Source of the DNA: Clostridium sp. AF27-2AA
GTDB lineage: Bacteria > Bacillota > Clostridia > Lachnospirales > Lachnospiraceae
Length of the DNA: 64,000 nt
Assembly: GCF_003478505.1 (NCBI RefSeq)
Contig: NZ_QUFI01000003.1
Span: 96,560 to 160,559 of the forward strand
Direction: 5' to 3'
Shown in pieces: positions 35,606 to 44,378 of this stretch (positions are counted from its first letter, which is position 1; every line of letters starts with the position of its first letter). The notes under the pieces were generated by a model. It was not told the DNA's origin and did not search any database. It worked only from the letters and a program-made list of their open reading frames with translations. A program made the position numbers and the translations under genes.

Positions 35606-35822
35606 AAACCGCCCCCAAATGATACCGAAACCACACAAAAAGAGGAATATGCCCTTACCCCTATCCGCAATACTACCCAACCTCAAAACAGGGCGTACAG
35701 GGCAAAAAATCCCCGAAAATGATACCGAGAAGATACAGTTTTCACGCCCTATCCGTGACACCTACGGAAACGGCAGAAAGGAGCGTACCAATGCCACGCA
35801 TGAGCAACAAACGGCGGCTTGA
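35589..35822 (+). CDS. Small overlapping frame, uncertain
   Basis: A 77-codon frame starting inside the relaxase end. Basic and proline-rich, no recognised domain, and it also overlaps the next small gene. Coding status is doubtful. Confidence 0.2.
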   Translation: MNKSVKNRPQMIPKPHKKRNMPLPLSAILPNLKTGRTGQKIPENDTEKIQFSRPIRDTYGNGRKERTNATHEQQTAA

Positions 35823-35952
35823 ATGGAGCTTTTTCCTCAACCACCGAAACCGAATTACCTATAACGACCTTTGCCGGGGCTGCACCTACGATTGCAAGCA
35901 GAGTTTTCGAGCCGTGATTATCCTCTGTCCCCGGTATTACTCCAAGCGTTGA
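35791..35952 (+). CDS. Small ICE protein with Cys pair
   Basis: A 53-residue basic protein (SNKRRLEWSFFLNHRNRITY) with a CxxC/C cluster (LCRGCTYDCKQSF). This type recurs after the relaxase in Tn1549-like elements. AAAGGAG lies upstream of ATG 35791. Function unknown; the Cys residues suggest a zinc-stabilised fold. Confidence 0.6.
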   Translation: MPRMSNKRRLEWSFFLNHRNRITYNDLCRGCTYDCKQSFRAVIILCPRYYSKR

Positions 35953-35971
35953 AAACCAAAGGAGGACAGCA

Positions 35972-36010
35972 AGAAGCCGGATACTGAAGGATAGTGTCCG
36001 GCTTCTTTTA
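35972..36010 (+). terminator. Terminator closing the relaxase module
   Basis: GAAGCCGGATACT pairs with AGTGTCCGGCTTC over a short loop, followed by TTTT. A second GC-rich hairpin (GAGGTGCGCC/GGCGCACCTC) follows at 36012-36037. Confidence 0.8.
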
Positions 36011-36066
36011 CGAGGTGCGCCTGACGGCGCACCTCGCAGATGGATATAAATTTCTGGGAGAATGTT

Positions 36067-36990
36067 TTATTTCTCACGGCAATATTCCCGGATCATTTTC
36101 AGAAAATCTCTTGCATGCTGCGGCAGATACCGGTTTTTCCGATAGGCGGCGATGGTAGTTGTGAGGGCCGGTCTGTGGCCGACGGAGAAGCAGAGGGCGC
36201 GGTTTCCGGTGTGCTGGTTTTCATAATGGAAGTAGCTCTCCGGGGCGAAGGCAGCGCCGACGCCGTCCATGGCCAGATGGATCGACATGGAGGAGTTTCT
36301 CGTGTGGAGAGAGACCGGTGGATTGATGTTGTACTCTTGAAAGAGATCCAGGGAGATGCCACCGGTGTTCTGGTCCGGGTAGAGGAGAATGAAGTTTTCC
36401 TCTTTTAATAGGGAAAGATCCAGCCACGGGTAGCGGAAGCCGGGGCGGGTAATGGCTTTTGCGGCGAGAGGATGGTTTTCATGCAGGACCAGAACGATCT
36501 CCTCAGAGCGCAGGATCTGGTAGTCCATGGTCTCGGGAAATTCATGGATATTGTAAAGGGTCAGGTCGATGGATGAGGTCTCCAGACTGTTCTCCGCAAT
36601 GAAATTTACTGCTTCCATGATATTTAAGGTCACATAGGGGTATCGTTTATGAAACGGTGCCAACATCGGTTCGATCAGCGTGCTACCCATCATGATCGGC
36701 ACGGCGATGTTTAAGCGGCCGCGCTGGCGGTGAGCGATATCGTCGTATTCCTGCATCCACTCATCGCCGCAGGCAACGATCTGTTCGGCGTAGTGGAGGT
36801 AGCGTTCACCCATGTAAGTCGGGTAGTAGCGGTTTTCGTGGCGGCTGAACAGCGGAGCGCCGAGACGTTCTTCCAGGTTCTTTAAGTACTTGCTCAGGGA
36901 CGGCTGGGAGATATAAAGGGATTCGGCGGCTTTGCCGATGCTCTGGTGGCGGGCGATCGCCAGGATATAGCGGGCTTCTTTTAATTCCAT
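36067..36990 (-). CDS. LysR-family transcriptional regulator
   Basis: A 307-residue LysR protein: HTH at the N-terminus (ARYILAIARHQSIGKAAESL, then SQPSLSKYLKNLEERLGAPL) and a periplasmic-binding-like effector domain (about 95-300). It is divergent from a PotABCD-type transporter and two deaminases, so it very likely controls that operon, with a purine-like or related ligand as inducer. The 175-bp gap holds the transporter promoter. Confidence 0.9.
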   Translation of the reverse strand: MELKEARYILAIARHQSIGKAAESLYISQPSLSKYLKNLEERLGAPLFSRHENRYYPTYMGERYLHYAEQIVACGDEWMQEYDDIAHRQRGRLNIAVPIMMGSTLIEPMLAPFHKRYPYVTLNIMEAVNFIAENSLETSSIDLTLYNIHEFPETMDYQILRSEEIVLVLHENHPLAAKAITRPGFRYPWLDLSLLKEENFILLYPDQNTGGISLDLFQEYNINPPVSLHTRNSSMSIHLAMDGVGAAFAPESYFHYENQHTGNRALCFSVGHRPALTTTIAAYRKNRYLPQHARDFLKMIREYCREK

Positions 36991-37041
36991 ACAGGGGCCT
37001 CCTCATAGCTTTACTGCATAAAAAATATAGATAATATGTAT

Positions 37042-37070
37042 TTGACGTATAGTATATCACTTTTTATAAT
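37042..37070 (+). promoter_or_regulatory. Sigma-A promoter of the PotABCD-type operon
   Basis: TTGACG (37042-37047) and TATAAT (37065-37070), 17-bp spacer, 95 bp before the first permease gene. The spacer has AT-rich dyads (GTATAGTATATC) that could bind the divergent LysR regulator. Confidence 0.8.
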
Positions 37071-37165
37071 GAATGTAAAATATAAGTGCAATTGATGAAA
37101 AAACAAATATTTATAAGAAACACTAATTAAAACTTATCACGCACAGTTGAGAAAGGGGCAAACCA

Positions 37166-37999
37166 ATGAAAAAGAGCAGTGCATGGTGCATGCTGGTTCC
37201 GGGACTGGTGATCTTATTTCTGTTCCTGATGATCCCGCTGCTTCGCGTTCTGGTTCCAAGCGTGTTTACGGGGGATTACCCGTTCAGCGCGTACGTGGAC
37301 TTTTTTAAGGACGAGTATTACAGAAAGATCTTTTTGAGAACCGTGAAGATTGCGGTCATCACCACCTTTGTCTGTATGGTGAGCGGTATCCCGACGGCGT
37401 ATTTCATCAGCCGCTGTGATAAGAAATGGAGAGGACTGCTTCTCTCTGCGTCGATCTTCCCGATGATGACAAACTCTGTTATCCGAAGTTTTGCATGGAT
37501 CAATATTCTCGGCAGCAACGGGATCATCAACAAGGCCATGATCGCTATGGGACTGATCGAGAAGCCGATGAAGCTTTTATACACTGACTTTTCTATCATC
37601 ATTGGTTCTGTCTACCTGTTCCTTCCGTTAATGATCGTAACGGTTGCCGGTGTTATGGAAAATATTGATGATGATATGATGGAGGCGGCACAGAGCCTCG
37701 GAGCCTCAAGAACGGAAGCGTTCATGAAAGTCATCTTCCCGATGAGCCTTCCGGGAATCATCGTCGGCGGTATTCTGGTATTTACCGGAACCCTGACCGC
37801 GTACACGACGCCGCAGTTATTAGGAGGCAACAGTAACATGGTCATGGCGACCCTGATCTACCAGAGAGCGATGTCCGTCAGTGACTGGACCGGCGCGTCC
37901 GTGATCGCCCTCATCATGATCGTTGTAACCCTGGTTGTGATCAAAGGATTTAACGCTCTGGCCGCACGGCTGGACCGCAGAGGTGAAGATTATGCGTAA
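37166..37999 (+). CDS. ABC permease, PotB type
   Basis: A 277-residue permease with six membrane segments, similar to PotB/HisM-type inner-membrane subunits. The cytosolic EAA loop is clear in DDDMMEAAQSLGASRTEAF. GAAAGGGG lies upstream. It is first in an operon permease-permease-ATPase-binding protein-deaminases and overlaps the next gene by 8 bp. The spermidine/putrescine label is only a fold-level guess; the downstream deaminases suggest a nitrogen heterocycle. Confidence 0.9.
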   Translation: MKKSSAWCMLVPGLVILFLFLMIPLLRVLVPSVFTGDYPFSAYVDFFKDEYYRKIFLRTVKIAVITTFVCMVSGIPTAYFISRCDKKWRGLLLSASIFPMMTNSVIRSFAWINILGSNGIINKAMIAMGLIEKPMKLLYTDFSIIIGSVYLFLPLMIVTVAGVMENIDDDMMEAAQSLGASRTEAFMKVIFPMSLPGIIVGGILVFTGTLTAYTTPQLLGGNSNMVMATLIYQRAMSVSDWTGASVIALIMIVVTLVVIKGFNALAARLDRRGEDYA

Positions 38000-38774
38000 A
38001 AATAAAGTGTTGACCATATGGGCAGCGATCGTATTTGCATTTTTGATGATCCCGTTACTGATCATCACCGTAACGGCATTCGGCGGCGGAAGCGCCATCA
38101 CATTCCCGATCGAGTCCTTCTCGACGAAATGGTTCGCGAACGTGTTCGCGTTAAAGTCTTTCCGCAGATCATTCCTGACCAGCCTTGAGGTCGCGCTCCT
38201 CGCGACATGCATTTCCCTTCTGGTCGGAATCCCGGCGGCTTACGCACTGGCAAGAGCCGGTTTAAAAGGAAAGCAGTTATTAAAGTCCATCTTCCTTTCC
38301 CCGACCATCGTTCCGGGAATTGTAATCGGCTTTATTATGTACCAGTGCCTGATCCTGACACTCAGGATCCCGGTGTTCGCGGGACTTCTCGCAGGCCATT
38401 TTATGGTGACACTTCCGTATGTGATCCGCGTAGTCGGTTCTTCGATGGAGCAGTTCGACTTTTCAATCGAGGAGGCGGCGTGGAGCCTCGGATGCCCGAA
38501 GGGAGCGGCGTTCTTCAAGGTCGTTCTTCCAAATGTGACCTCCGGAATTTCCTCAGCATTCATGCTGGCGTTCATCAATTCCTTCAACAACATTCCGGTG
38601 TCCATGTTCTTATCCGGACCGGGAGTTTCCACATTCCCGTCAACACTGATGAACTATATTGAATACAACTATGATCCGACCGTATCGGCGGTTTCCGTAC
38701 TTTTAATGGCAGCTACCGTAGTCATCATGGTGATCGTAGACCGCACACTGGGTATCGCAGCCCTGGCGAAATAA
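37992..38774 (+). CDS. ABC permease, PotC type
   Basis: A 260-residue permease, partner of the preceding one, with six hydrophobic segments and the EAA loop SIEEAAWSLGCPKGAAFFKV. ATG 37992 is preferred over GTG 37983, since AGAGGTGA stands upstream at the proper distance. It is followed 7 bp later by the ATPase. Confidence 0.9.
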   Translation: MRKNKVLTIWAAIVFAFLMIPLLIITVTAFGGGSAITFPIESFSTKWFANVFALKSFRRSFLTSLEVALLATCISLLVGIPAAYALARAGLKGKQLLKSIFLSPTIVPGIVIGFIMYQCLILTLRIPVFAGLLAGHFMVTLPYVIRVVGSSMEQFDFSIEEAAWSLGCPKGAAFFKVVLPNVTSGISSAFMLAFINSFNNIPVSMFLSGPGVSTFPSTLMNYIEYNYDPTVSAVSVLLMAATVVIMVIVDRTLGIAALAK

Positions 38775-38781
38775 GGAGAAT

Positions 38782-39828
38782 ATGACCATGGCTTTTATGA
38801 GTTTAAATGGAATCGACGTAAGTTACGATAAAAAGAAACAGATCTTAAAGGGGCTGAATCTGGAAGTCGAGGAGGGCGAGCTTGTATCCCTCTTAGGTCC
38901 CAGCGGCTGCGGCAAGTCCACGACACTCCGCGTCGTTGCAGGCTTTATCAACCCTCAGGGCGGAACCTTCACATTAGACGGAGAGGACATGACAAAGGTC
39001 CCGGTCCACAAGCGCCAGTTCGGCCTGGTATTCCAGAGCTACGCCCTGTTCCCGCACTTAAGTGTTTATGACAATGTAGCGTTCGGGCTCAGAACAAGAA
39101 AGATGGACAAGGACCTGATCGACAAGAAGGTCAGGGAGATCCTTGAGGTCTGCGGCCTGACAGAGCTTGCCGACCGTTTCCCGAAGCAGATGTCCGGCGG
39201 ACAGCGCCAGCGAGTTGCCCTCGCGAGAGCACTTGTCATCGAGCCAAAGCTACTGCTCTTAGATGAGCCGTTATCCAATCTTGATGCGAAATTAAGACTT
39301 TCCATGCGTGTGGAGATCAAGAGACTTCAGAAGCGCCTTGGAATCACCACATTATTTGTTACACATGACCAGGAGGAATGCTTCTCCATCTCCGACAAGG
39401 TGGCTGTTATGAACGGCGGTGTCATCGAGCAGTTTGACACACCGGAGAACATCTATAAGAGACCGGCGACAGAGTTCGTCGCGAGATTCATCGGTTTCGA
39501 GAACTTCCTTGAGCTTGCGAAAAAGCAGGACGGCGTTTATACAGCACCGGATGGAAGCGAGTTCTTAACTTCCGTGGATCTCGATTGCGAGAAATTCGCG
39601 GGAACGATCCGCCCGGACGATATCTGTCTGGCAGATGATGTTCAGACGGAGAATGTCTTAAGCGGTAAGATCGGTGTCCGCACATTCCTCGGGAAGAGCT
39701 ACCAGTACGAGGTTGAGACTTCCGCCGGTGTCCTGAAGGTAAATATGGGAACTGACCATGTTTATAAAGAGGGCGAGGAGATCCGGCTGTATCTGCCGAA
39801 GGATAAGCTGATTCTCGTGAGAAGATAG
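38782..39828 (+). CDS. ABC ATPase, PotA type
   Basis: A 348-residue importer ATPase with Walker A GPSGCGKST, Q-loop FQSYALFPHLSV, signature MSGGQRQRVALARAL, Walker B LLLLDEPLSNLDAKLR and switch His in LFVTHDQEE. The C-terminal 110 residues form a TOBE-like domain (GTIRPDDICL and following) as in PotA/MalK. AAGGAG precedes the start; ATG 38788 is a close alternative. It drives the PotBC-type permeases. Confidence 0.94.
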   Translation: MTMAFMSLNGIDVSYDKKKQILKGLNLEVEEGELVSLLGPSGCGKSTTLRVVAGFINPQGGTFTLDGEDMTKVPVHKRQFGLVFQSYALFPHLSVYDNVAFGLRTRKMDKDLIDKKVREILEVCGLTELADRFPKQMSGGQRQRVALARALVIEPKLLLLDEPLSNLDAKLRLSMRVEIKRLQKRLGITTLFVTHDQEECFSISDKVAVMNGGVIEQFDTPENIYKRPATEFVARFIGFENFLELAKKQDGVYTAPDGSEFLTSVDLDCEKFAGTIRPDDICLADDVQTENVLSGKIGVRTFLGKSYQYEVETSAGVLKVNMGTDHVYKEGEEIRLYLPKDKLILVRR

Positions 39829-40078
39829 GAGACAGAGATCTTAGGGCACAGGTCATGCGCCGAAGGGAGAACCGGAAAGATCGAATCGTTCTCCGGACGG
39901 AAAACAATGAAGGGAACCATCGCAGGATGTGGGGGATATGAACGGATAGTTCCGAAACAGACCCATATTCATGCGGGAAAATATGCAACTGCCCATTTGT
40001 ACAGCTTGTGCGGAAAGCACAGACCTGCCGGACAGTTACAAAACATTATCTCAAAAAGAGAGAAAGAGGAGAAAAACC
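39829..40078. other. Leader before the binding-protein gene
   Basis: A 250-bp gap inside the operon. GGAGAAC and GTTCTCC near 39867-39896 can form a hairpin that may protect or adjust the downstream message. No gene supported. Confidence 0.4.
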
Positions 40079-41191
40079 ATGAAAAAAACAGCAGCAGTTG
40101 TACTTTCCGCAGCAATGATGCTTACCGCCTGCGGCAGCGCATCCACAACAGAGACCACAGCAGCAGGAAGCCAGGCAGCAGGCTCTGAGGCAGCTTCTTC
40201 CGCAGAAGAGACAAAGGCAGCTTCCGGAGACGCACAGAAGCTCGTATTATCCACATACGGTCTCAGCGAAGATATCTCCGAAGAAGAGGTTTACACACCG
40301 TTTGAGAACGAGTTCAGCTGTGAGATCGTTACTGAGACAGGCGGCACAAACGACCGTTATACAAAGTTAGCGGCAGACCCGAACTCCACCATCGATGTGA
40401 TCGAGCTCTCCCAGGCTATGACAGCGAAGGGCACTGACGAGGGACTTTTCGATACGATCGACTTAAGCAAGATCCCGAATGCTGAGAAGCTGATCCCGGC
40501 TGCAAAGGAGATTGCAGAGGCAGGACAGGGTGTTCCGTACACCATCAACAGCATCGGTATCATCTACAACCCGGAGCTTACAGGATTTGAACTCACAAGC
40601 TTTGATGACCTTTGGGACGAGCGCCTTGCAGGCATGGTTTCCATCCCGGAGATCACAACAACATTCGGACCGGCTATGGTTTACGTTGCAAGCGACCACG
40701 CAGGCGTTGACGTAACAACAGACAACGGCGAGGCTGCTTTCAAGGCACTTGCTGACTTAAAGCCGAACCTTGTTAAGACTTACACAAAGTCTTCCGACCT
40801 GATCAACATGTTCACATCCGGTGAGGTTGCAGCAGCAGTTGTCGGTGACTTCGGCGTTCCGACGATCGTAGCCGCTAACCCGACACTTGTTTACGTTACA
40901 CCGGACGGAGCTTACGCTAACTTCAACACCATCAACGTAACAAAGAACTGTGCGAACAAGGAGCTTGCTTACGAGTACATCAACTACCGTATCAGCGAGG
41001 AGCTTCAGACAAAGACAGGCAAGGCATTAAATGAGGCACCGACAAACAAGGACGTTACATTCACTGAGGAAGAGTCTAAGGATATGACCTACGGCGACAA
41101 GGCTGCAAAAGTTAAGGTTGTTGACTATGCTTTTGTAAACCCGATCTTAAATAACTGGATCGACCAGTGGAACAGAACGATCAACAACTAA
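40079..41191 (+). CDS. Substrate-binding lipoprotein, PotD-like
   Basis: A 370-residue lipoprotein: signal MKKTAAVVLSAAMMLTACGS with lipobox LTAC, an Ala/Ser/Thr/Glu linker, then a PotD-like two-lobe binding fold beginning KLVLSTYGLSEDISEEEVY. The segments GVPYTINSIGIIYNPE and SFDDLWDERLAGMVSIPE are typical of this class. GAGGAG lies upstream of ATG 40079; an upstream in-frame ATG at 39971 is not supported. It is the binding protein of the importer; acidic polyamine-binding residues were not checked, so the ligand is open. Confidence 0.9.
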   Translation: MKKTAAVVLSAAMMLTACGSASTTETTAAGSQAAGSEAASSAEETKAASGDAQKLVLSTYGLSEDISEEEVYTPFENEFSCEIVTETGGTNDRYTKLAADPNSTIDVIELSQAMTAKGTDEGLFDTIDLSKIPNAEKLIPAAKEIAEAGQGVPYTINSIGIIYNPELTGFELTSFDDLWDERLAGMVSIPEITTTFGPAMVYVASDHAGVDVTTDNGEAAFKALADLKPNLVKTYTKSSDLINMFTSGEVAAAVVGDFGVPTIVAANPTLVYVTPDGAYANFNTINVTKNCANKELAYEYINYRISEELQTKTGKALNEAPTNKDVTFTEEESKDMTYGDKAAKVKVVDYAFVNPILNNWIDQWNRTINN

Positions 41192-41207
41192 TAACGAGGA
41201 ATTTTAT

Positions 41208-42926
41208 ATGAGACCCGATTTCATTCTGAAAAATGTCATGGTCTATCAGACCTTCAGACAGTGTTTTGAAAAGCGGGATGTGGCAGTTGCAGGGGAAAAG
41301 TTTTATTGCGTTTCCCCTGCAATTTCATATCCGGGAGTGCGGGAGATCGACGGAAAAGGCAGATACATGCTGCCTGGTCTCGTGGATATCCATATGCACA
41401 TCGAGAGCTCGATGACATATCCGGGCGAGTTTTCAAGGATCACGCTTCCATATGGAGTAACAACGGTGGTTGCCGATGCCCACGAGATGGCGAACGTGTT
41501 CGGCATGGACGGCATCCGGGCTTTTATGGCGCAGAAGACGAAGCAGGATATCTTCTGGGCGATCCCGTCCAGTGTACCGGCGACAAATGAGAAGTTAGAG
41601 ACAGCCGGGGCGTCACTTGGTGTAAAGGAAATTTCTGAGATGGCATCCTTAGATGGAGTTCTCTGCCTTGGAGAGATCATGAACTATAAGGATCTCTCAG
41701 CAGAAGGCGAGAGCCGGACGAGGGATCTCATCAATGTGTGCCGGAACGCGGGAAAGAATCTCCGAATCGAGGGGCACTGCCCGGGACTTACGGGGGCGGA
41801 TCTTAACCGCTTTATCTATGAAGGTGTTGATGCGGACCACACCCAGCAGACTCCACAGTCAGTGATGGAGAAGACAGAGCTTGGGATGTTTCTGGAGCTG
41901 CAGTTCAAATCCCTGACGCCGGAGGTCGTGAAGACTGTCTGCGACAATGAACTCTATGAGAATGTGGCGCTGGTGACGGATGACACGATGGCAGATAAGC
42001 TTCTGACCGGACATCTCAATAAGATTATCGAGACGGCTGTGAAGGCGGGAATGCCGATGGAGAAGGCGATCTACTGCGCGACCTGGACACCGTCGAGACG
42101 GATGCATCTGGATGACAGAGGGATGATCGCGCCGGGAAAGATCGCAGACTTTATGCTGCTGGACAGTCTGGATGGGATCGATCCGGTTGTGGTTTATAAG
42201 AAGGGCGAGTGTGTGTACTGCAAGGACAAGGAGGCTTACGGTGCGGCAGAAGCTGCGGCGTGCAGTTTCCCGGCTTCTTTCTACCACACGATCAACTGCC
42301 GTCCGGCGGAAATCTCCGACTTTGTGTTAAAGGCGGAAGATCCGGAGGCGAAATGGGCGGAAGTCAATGTCATGAAGATCGGCACCTTCGGAACGGCAAC
42401 CACACCGGTGAAATGCAGAGTCGAGGTGAAGGACGGTGTGCTTGACTGGAAGTCGGCAGGACTTTCCCTTGCAGTCGTTTTCGAGCGGTACGGCAAGAAT
42501 GGAAATATCGGATATAGTCTCGTGGAAGGAGCACTGACGAAACCGGGCGCTGTGGCCACCACGTGGTCCCACGACAGCCATAACCTGTTTGTCCTGGGAA
42601 CAGATGAGAACGATATGAAACTGGCCCAGAGGCGCGTCCTGGAGCTCCAGGGGGCATATGTGGTGTTCGCTGAAGGAAGATCCCTGGCAGAGGCGGGACT
42701 CACCATCGGCGGCATCGTGTCGGATCAGCCCATCGAGGTTCTCGGACAGGAATTAAAGGAAGTGCGGACGGCGATGGAAGGTCTCGGATATGTGAACAAC
42801 AACGTGGTCATGTCCATGTCCACGCTTTGCCTTCCGGTGTCACCGAAACTGAAGCTCACGGATCACGGGCTTTTGACGGTGCCGGGGCAGGAACATGTGC
42901 CGTTGGTTGAGAAGTACGGGAAGTAG
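41208..42926 (+). CDS. ade: Adenine deaminase family amidohydrolase
   Basis: A 572-residue protein of the ADE family, full length. Metal-site motifs are PGLVDIHMHIESSM near residue 55, TVVADAHEMANVFG near 85, and an Asp in VTDDTMAD near residue 260. CATWTPSRRMHLDDRGMIAPGKIADFMLL and the C-terminal GLTIGGIVSDQP are typical. Adenine deaminase converts adenine to hypoxanthine. It starts 16 bp after the binding-protein gene, so the transporter probably feeds it. ADE paralogues can act on other rings, so the exact substrate is not sure. Confidence 0.85.
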   Translation: MRPDFILKNVMVYQTFRQCFEKRDVAVAGEKFYCVSPAISYPGVREIDGKGRYMLPGLVDIHMHIESSMTYPGEFSRITLPYGVTTVVADAHEMANVFGMDGIRAFMAQKTKQDIFWAIPSSVPATNEKLETAGASLGVKEISEMASLDGVLCLGEIMNYKDLSAEGESRTRDLINVCRNAGKNLRIEGHCPGLTGADLNRFIYEGVDADHTQQTPQSVMEKTELGMFLELQFKSLTPEVVKTVCDNELYENVALVTDDTMADKLLTGHLNKIIETAVKAGMPMEKAIYCATWTPSRRMHLDDRGMIAPGKIADFMLLDSLDGIDPVVVYKKGECVYCKDKEAYGAAEAAACSFPASFYHTINCRPAEISDFVLKAEDPEAKWAEVNVMKIGTFGTATTPVKCRVEVKDGVLDWKSAGLSLAVVFERYGKNGNIGYSLVEGALTKPGAVATTWSHDSHNLFVLGTDENDMKLAQRRVLELQGAYVVFAEGRSLAEAGLTIGGIVSDQPIEVLGQELKEVRTAMEGLGYVNNNVVMSMSTLCLPVSPKLKLTDHGLLTVPGQEHVPLVEKYGK

Positions 42927-43009
42927 TTTTACGGCCCGCCACCGGTTTTTCTCCGCGGATAGTGGAAGAACCGGATCAGATCGAAATTATGAAGGATGAA
43001 ATTAGAACG

Positions 43010-44365
43010 ATGAAGAAGATTATCAAAAACGGCATTGTTGTGACGATGAACGAGGCAGGTGATGTCTGGGATCATGGTTATGTGATGTTTGAAGATACAA
43101 AGATTCTGGCAGCAGGACCGGAGGAAGAGCTTGAGAAGGCGCTTCAGGCGCTTACTGCGCAGGGGATTTTAAAGGCTGGCGAGATCTTCGAGGAGATCGA
43201 CGCAAAGCGCGCCATCGTGATCCCAGGCCTCGTAAACACCCACTGCCACCTCGGCATGATCCCGTTCCGCGGCCTCGGGGACGATTGTAAGGATCGCCTG
43301 CGGGTGTTCCTGCTTCCGATGGAGAATCAGGCCATGGACGCGGAGATGGCCAGGCTTTCCACGCGATACGCCATAGGCGAGCTGCTGCTCTCCGGTGTGA
43401 CGACAGTGCTTGATATGTACTATTTCGAGGAAGTTGTGGCGAAGGTCATGGACGAGATGGGGATCCGCGGAATCGCCGGTGAGACGGTGATGGAAAAGGA
43501 TTCCTGCGACAGTAAGAACGCGGATGAGGCCATCGAGCGTGGAATTGCACTGATCGAGGCGTACAAAGATCACCCGCGCGTTTCCGGAGCGATCACGCCC
43601 CACGGAACGACGACCTGCAGCCCGGAGACTTTAAAACGGGCATATGAGGAGGACGTGAAGGCGGGAACCGTATTTACGCTCCATGTGGCGGAGATGGACT
43701 ACGAGATGACCCAGTTGAGGGAACAGTATAATATGACGCCCATCGAGTTTATGGAGCATATCGGAGTCCTCGGACCGAATACGCTGGCGGCCCACAGCAT
43801 CCGCACGACGGAACATGACGTGGAGATCCTCGCGAAGCACGGAGCGTCCGTGGCCCACTGTATCGCCTCCAACACGAAGGCCGCAAAGGGCGTGGCTCCG
43901 GTGTCCCTGATACATAAGCACGGCATGTCCGTCGGCTTCGGTACCGACGGTCCGGCGAGCGGAAATACGCTGGATCTGTTCATCCAGATGCGGATGTGCG
44001 AGAACTTCCACAAAAATGAGCTCCACGATCGCAGCGCGTTCCCGGCAAAGGAGGTCGTTTCCATGGCGACGATTGAGGGAGCAAGAGCGTTAGGACTCGG
44101 CGATATCACTGGTTCCATCGAGCCCGGAAAACAGGCGGATCTCGTCCTCGTAGAGACCGACTCCCCAAATATGTTCCCGGTATACGACCCGTATTCGGCT
44201 CTTGTGTATAGCGCGATTGCATCGAATGTGAGAGATGTTTATGTTGCGGGTGAGTGCCTCGTAAAAGAAAAGGAGCTTGTCCGTGAGGACTTCGCGAAGA
44301 TCAGGAACGACCTTCGGGAGAAGATGGAGCGGACAGCGTTTAAGGATATGAAGAATCTGGTGTAG
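43010..44365 (+). CDS. Amidohydrolase/deaminase of the TrzN-MtaD-type
   Basis: A 451-residue metal-dependent deaminase of the amidohydrolase superfamily (SAH/MTA deaminase, chlorohydrolase-like). Motifs are PGLVNTHCHLGMIPFRG near residue 80, LHVAEMDYE, AAHSIRTTEHDVEIL and GTDGPASGNTLDLF. ATG 43010 follows AAGGATG; GTG 42962 and ATG 42989 are in-frame alternatives. It is the last gene of the LysR-controlled operon and would work with the ADE-like enzyme on an imported compound. An IS1182 end begins 13 bp after its stop. Confidence 0.85.
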   Translation: MKKIIKNGIVVTMNEAGDVWDHGYVMFEDTKILAAGPEEELEKALQALTAQGILKAGEIFEEIDAKRAIVIPGLVNTHCHLGMIPFRGLGDDCKDRLRVFLLPMENQAMDAEMARLSTRYAIGELLLSGVTTVLDMYYFEEVVAKVMDEMGIRGIAGETVMEKDSCDSKNADEAIERGIALIEAYKDHPRVSGAITPHGTTTCSPETLKRAYEEDVKAGTVFTLHVAEMDYEMTQLREQYNMTPIEFMEHIGVLGPNTLAAHSIRTTEHDVEILAKHGASVAHCIASNTKAAKGVAPVSLIHKHGMSVGFGTDGPASGNTLDLFIQMRMCENFHKNELHDRSAFPAKEVVSMATIEGARALGLGDITGSIEPGKQADLVLVETDSPNMFPVYDPYSALVYSAIASNVRDVYVAGECLVKEKELVREDFAKIRNDLREKMERTAFKDMKNLV

Positions 44366-44378
44366 AAGATAGAAAAAC

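Larger units (their letters stand above)
30860..36037 (+). mobile_element. Remnant of a Tn1549-like integrative conjugative or mobilizable element
   Basis: Contains a 5'-truncated VirD4 coupling protein, a frameshifted Maff2 gene, a cargo lipoprotein, MobC, a MobP relaxase and a small Cys protein, all of the type found in clostridial Tn1549-family elements. Most conjugation genes and a local integrase are missing, so it is not self-transmissible. Its limits are inferred from gene content, not from read att sites. Confidence 0.7.

Noticed and set aside
34781..35761. Minus-strand frame of 326 codons
   Set aside because: Antisense to the relaxase; Leu/Phe-rich composition reflects reverse codons, no ribosome site.
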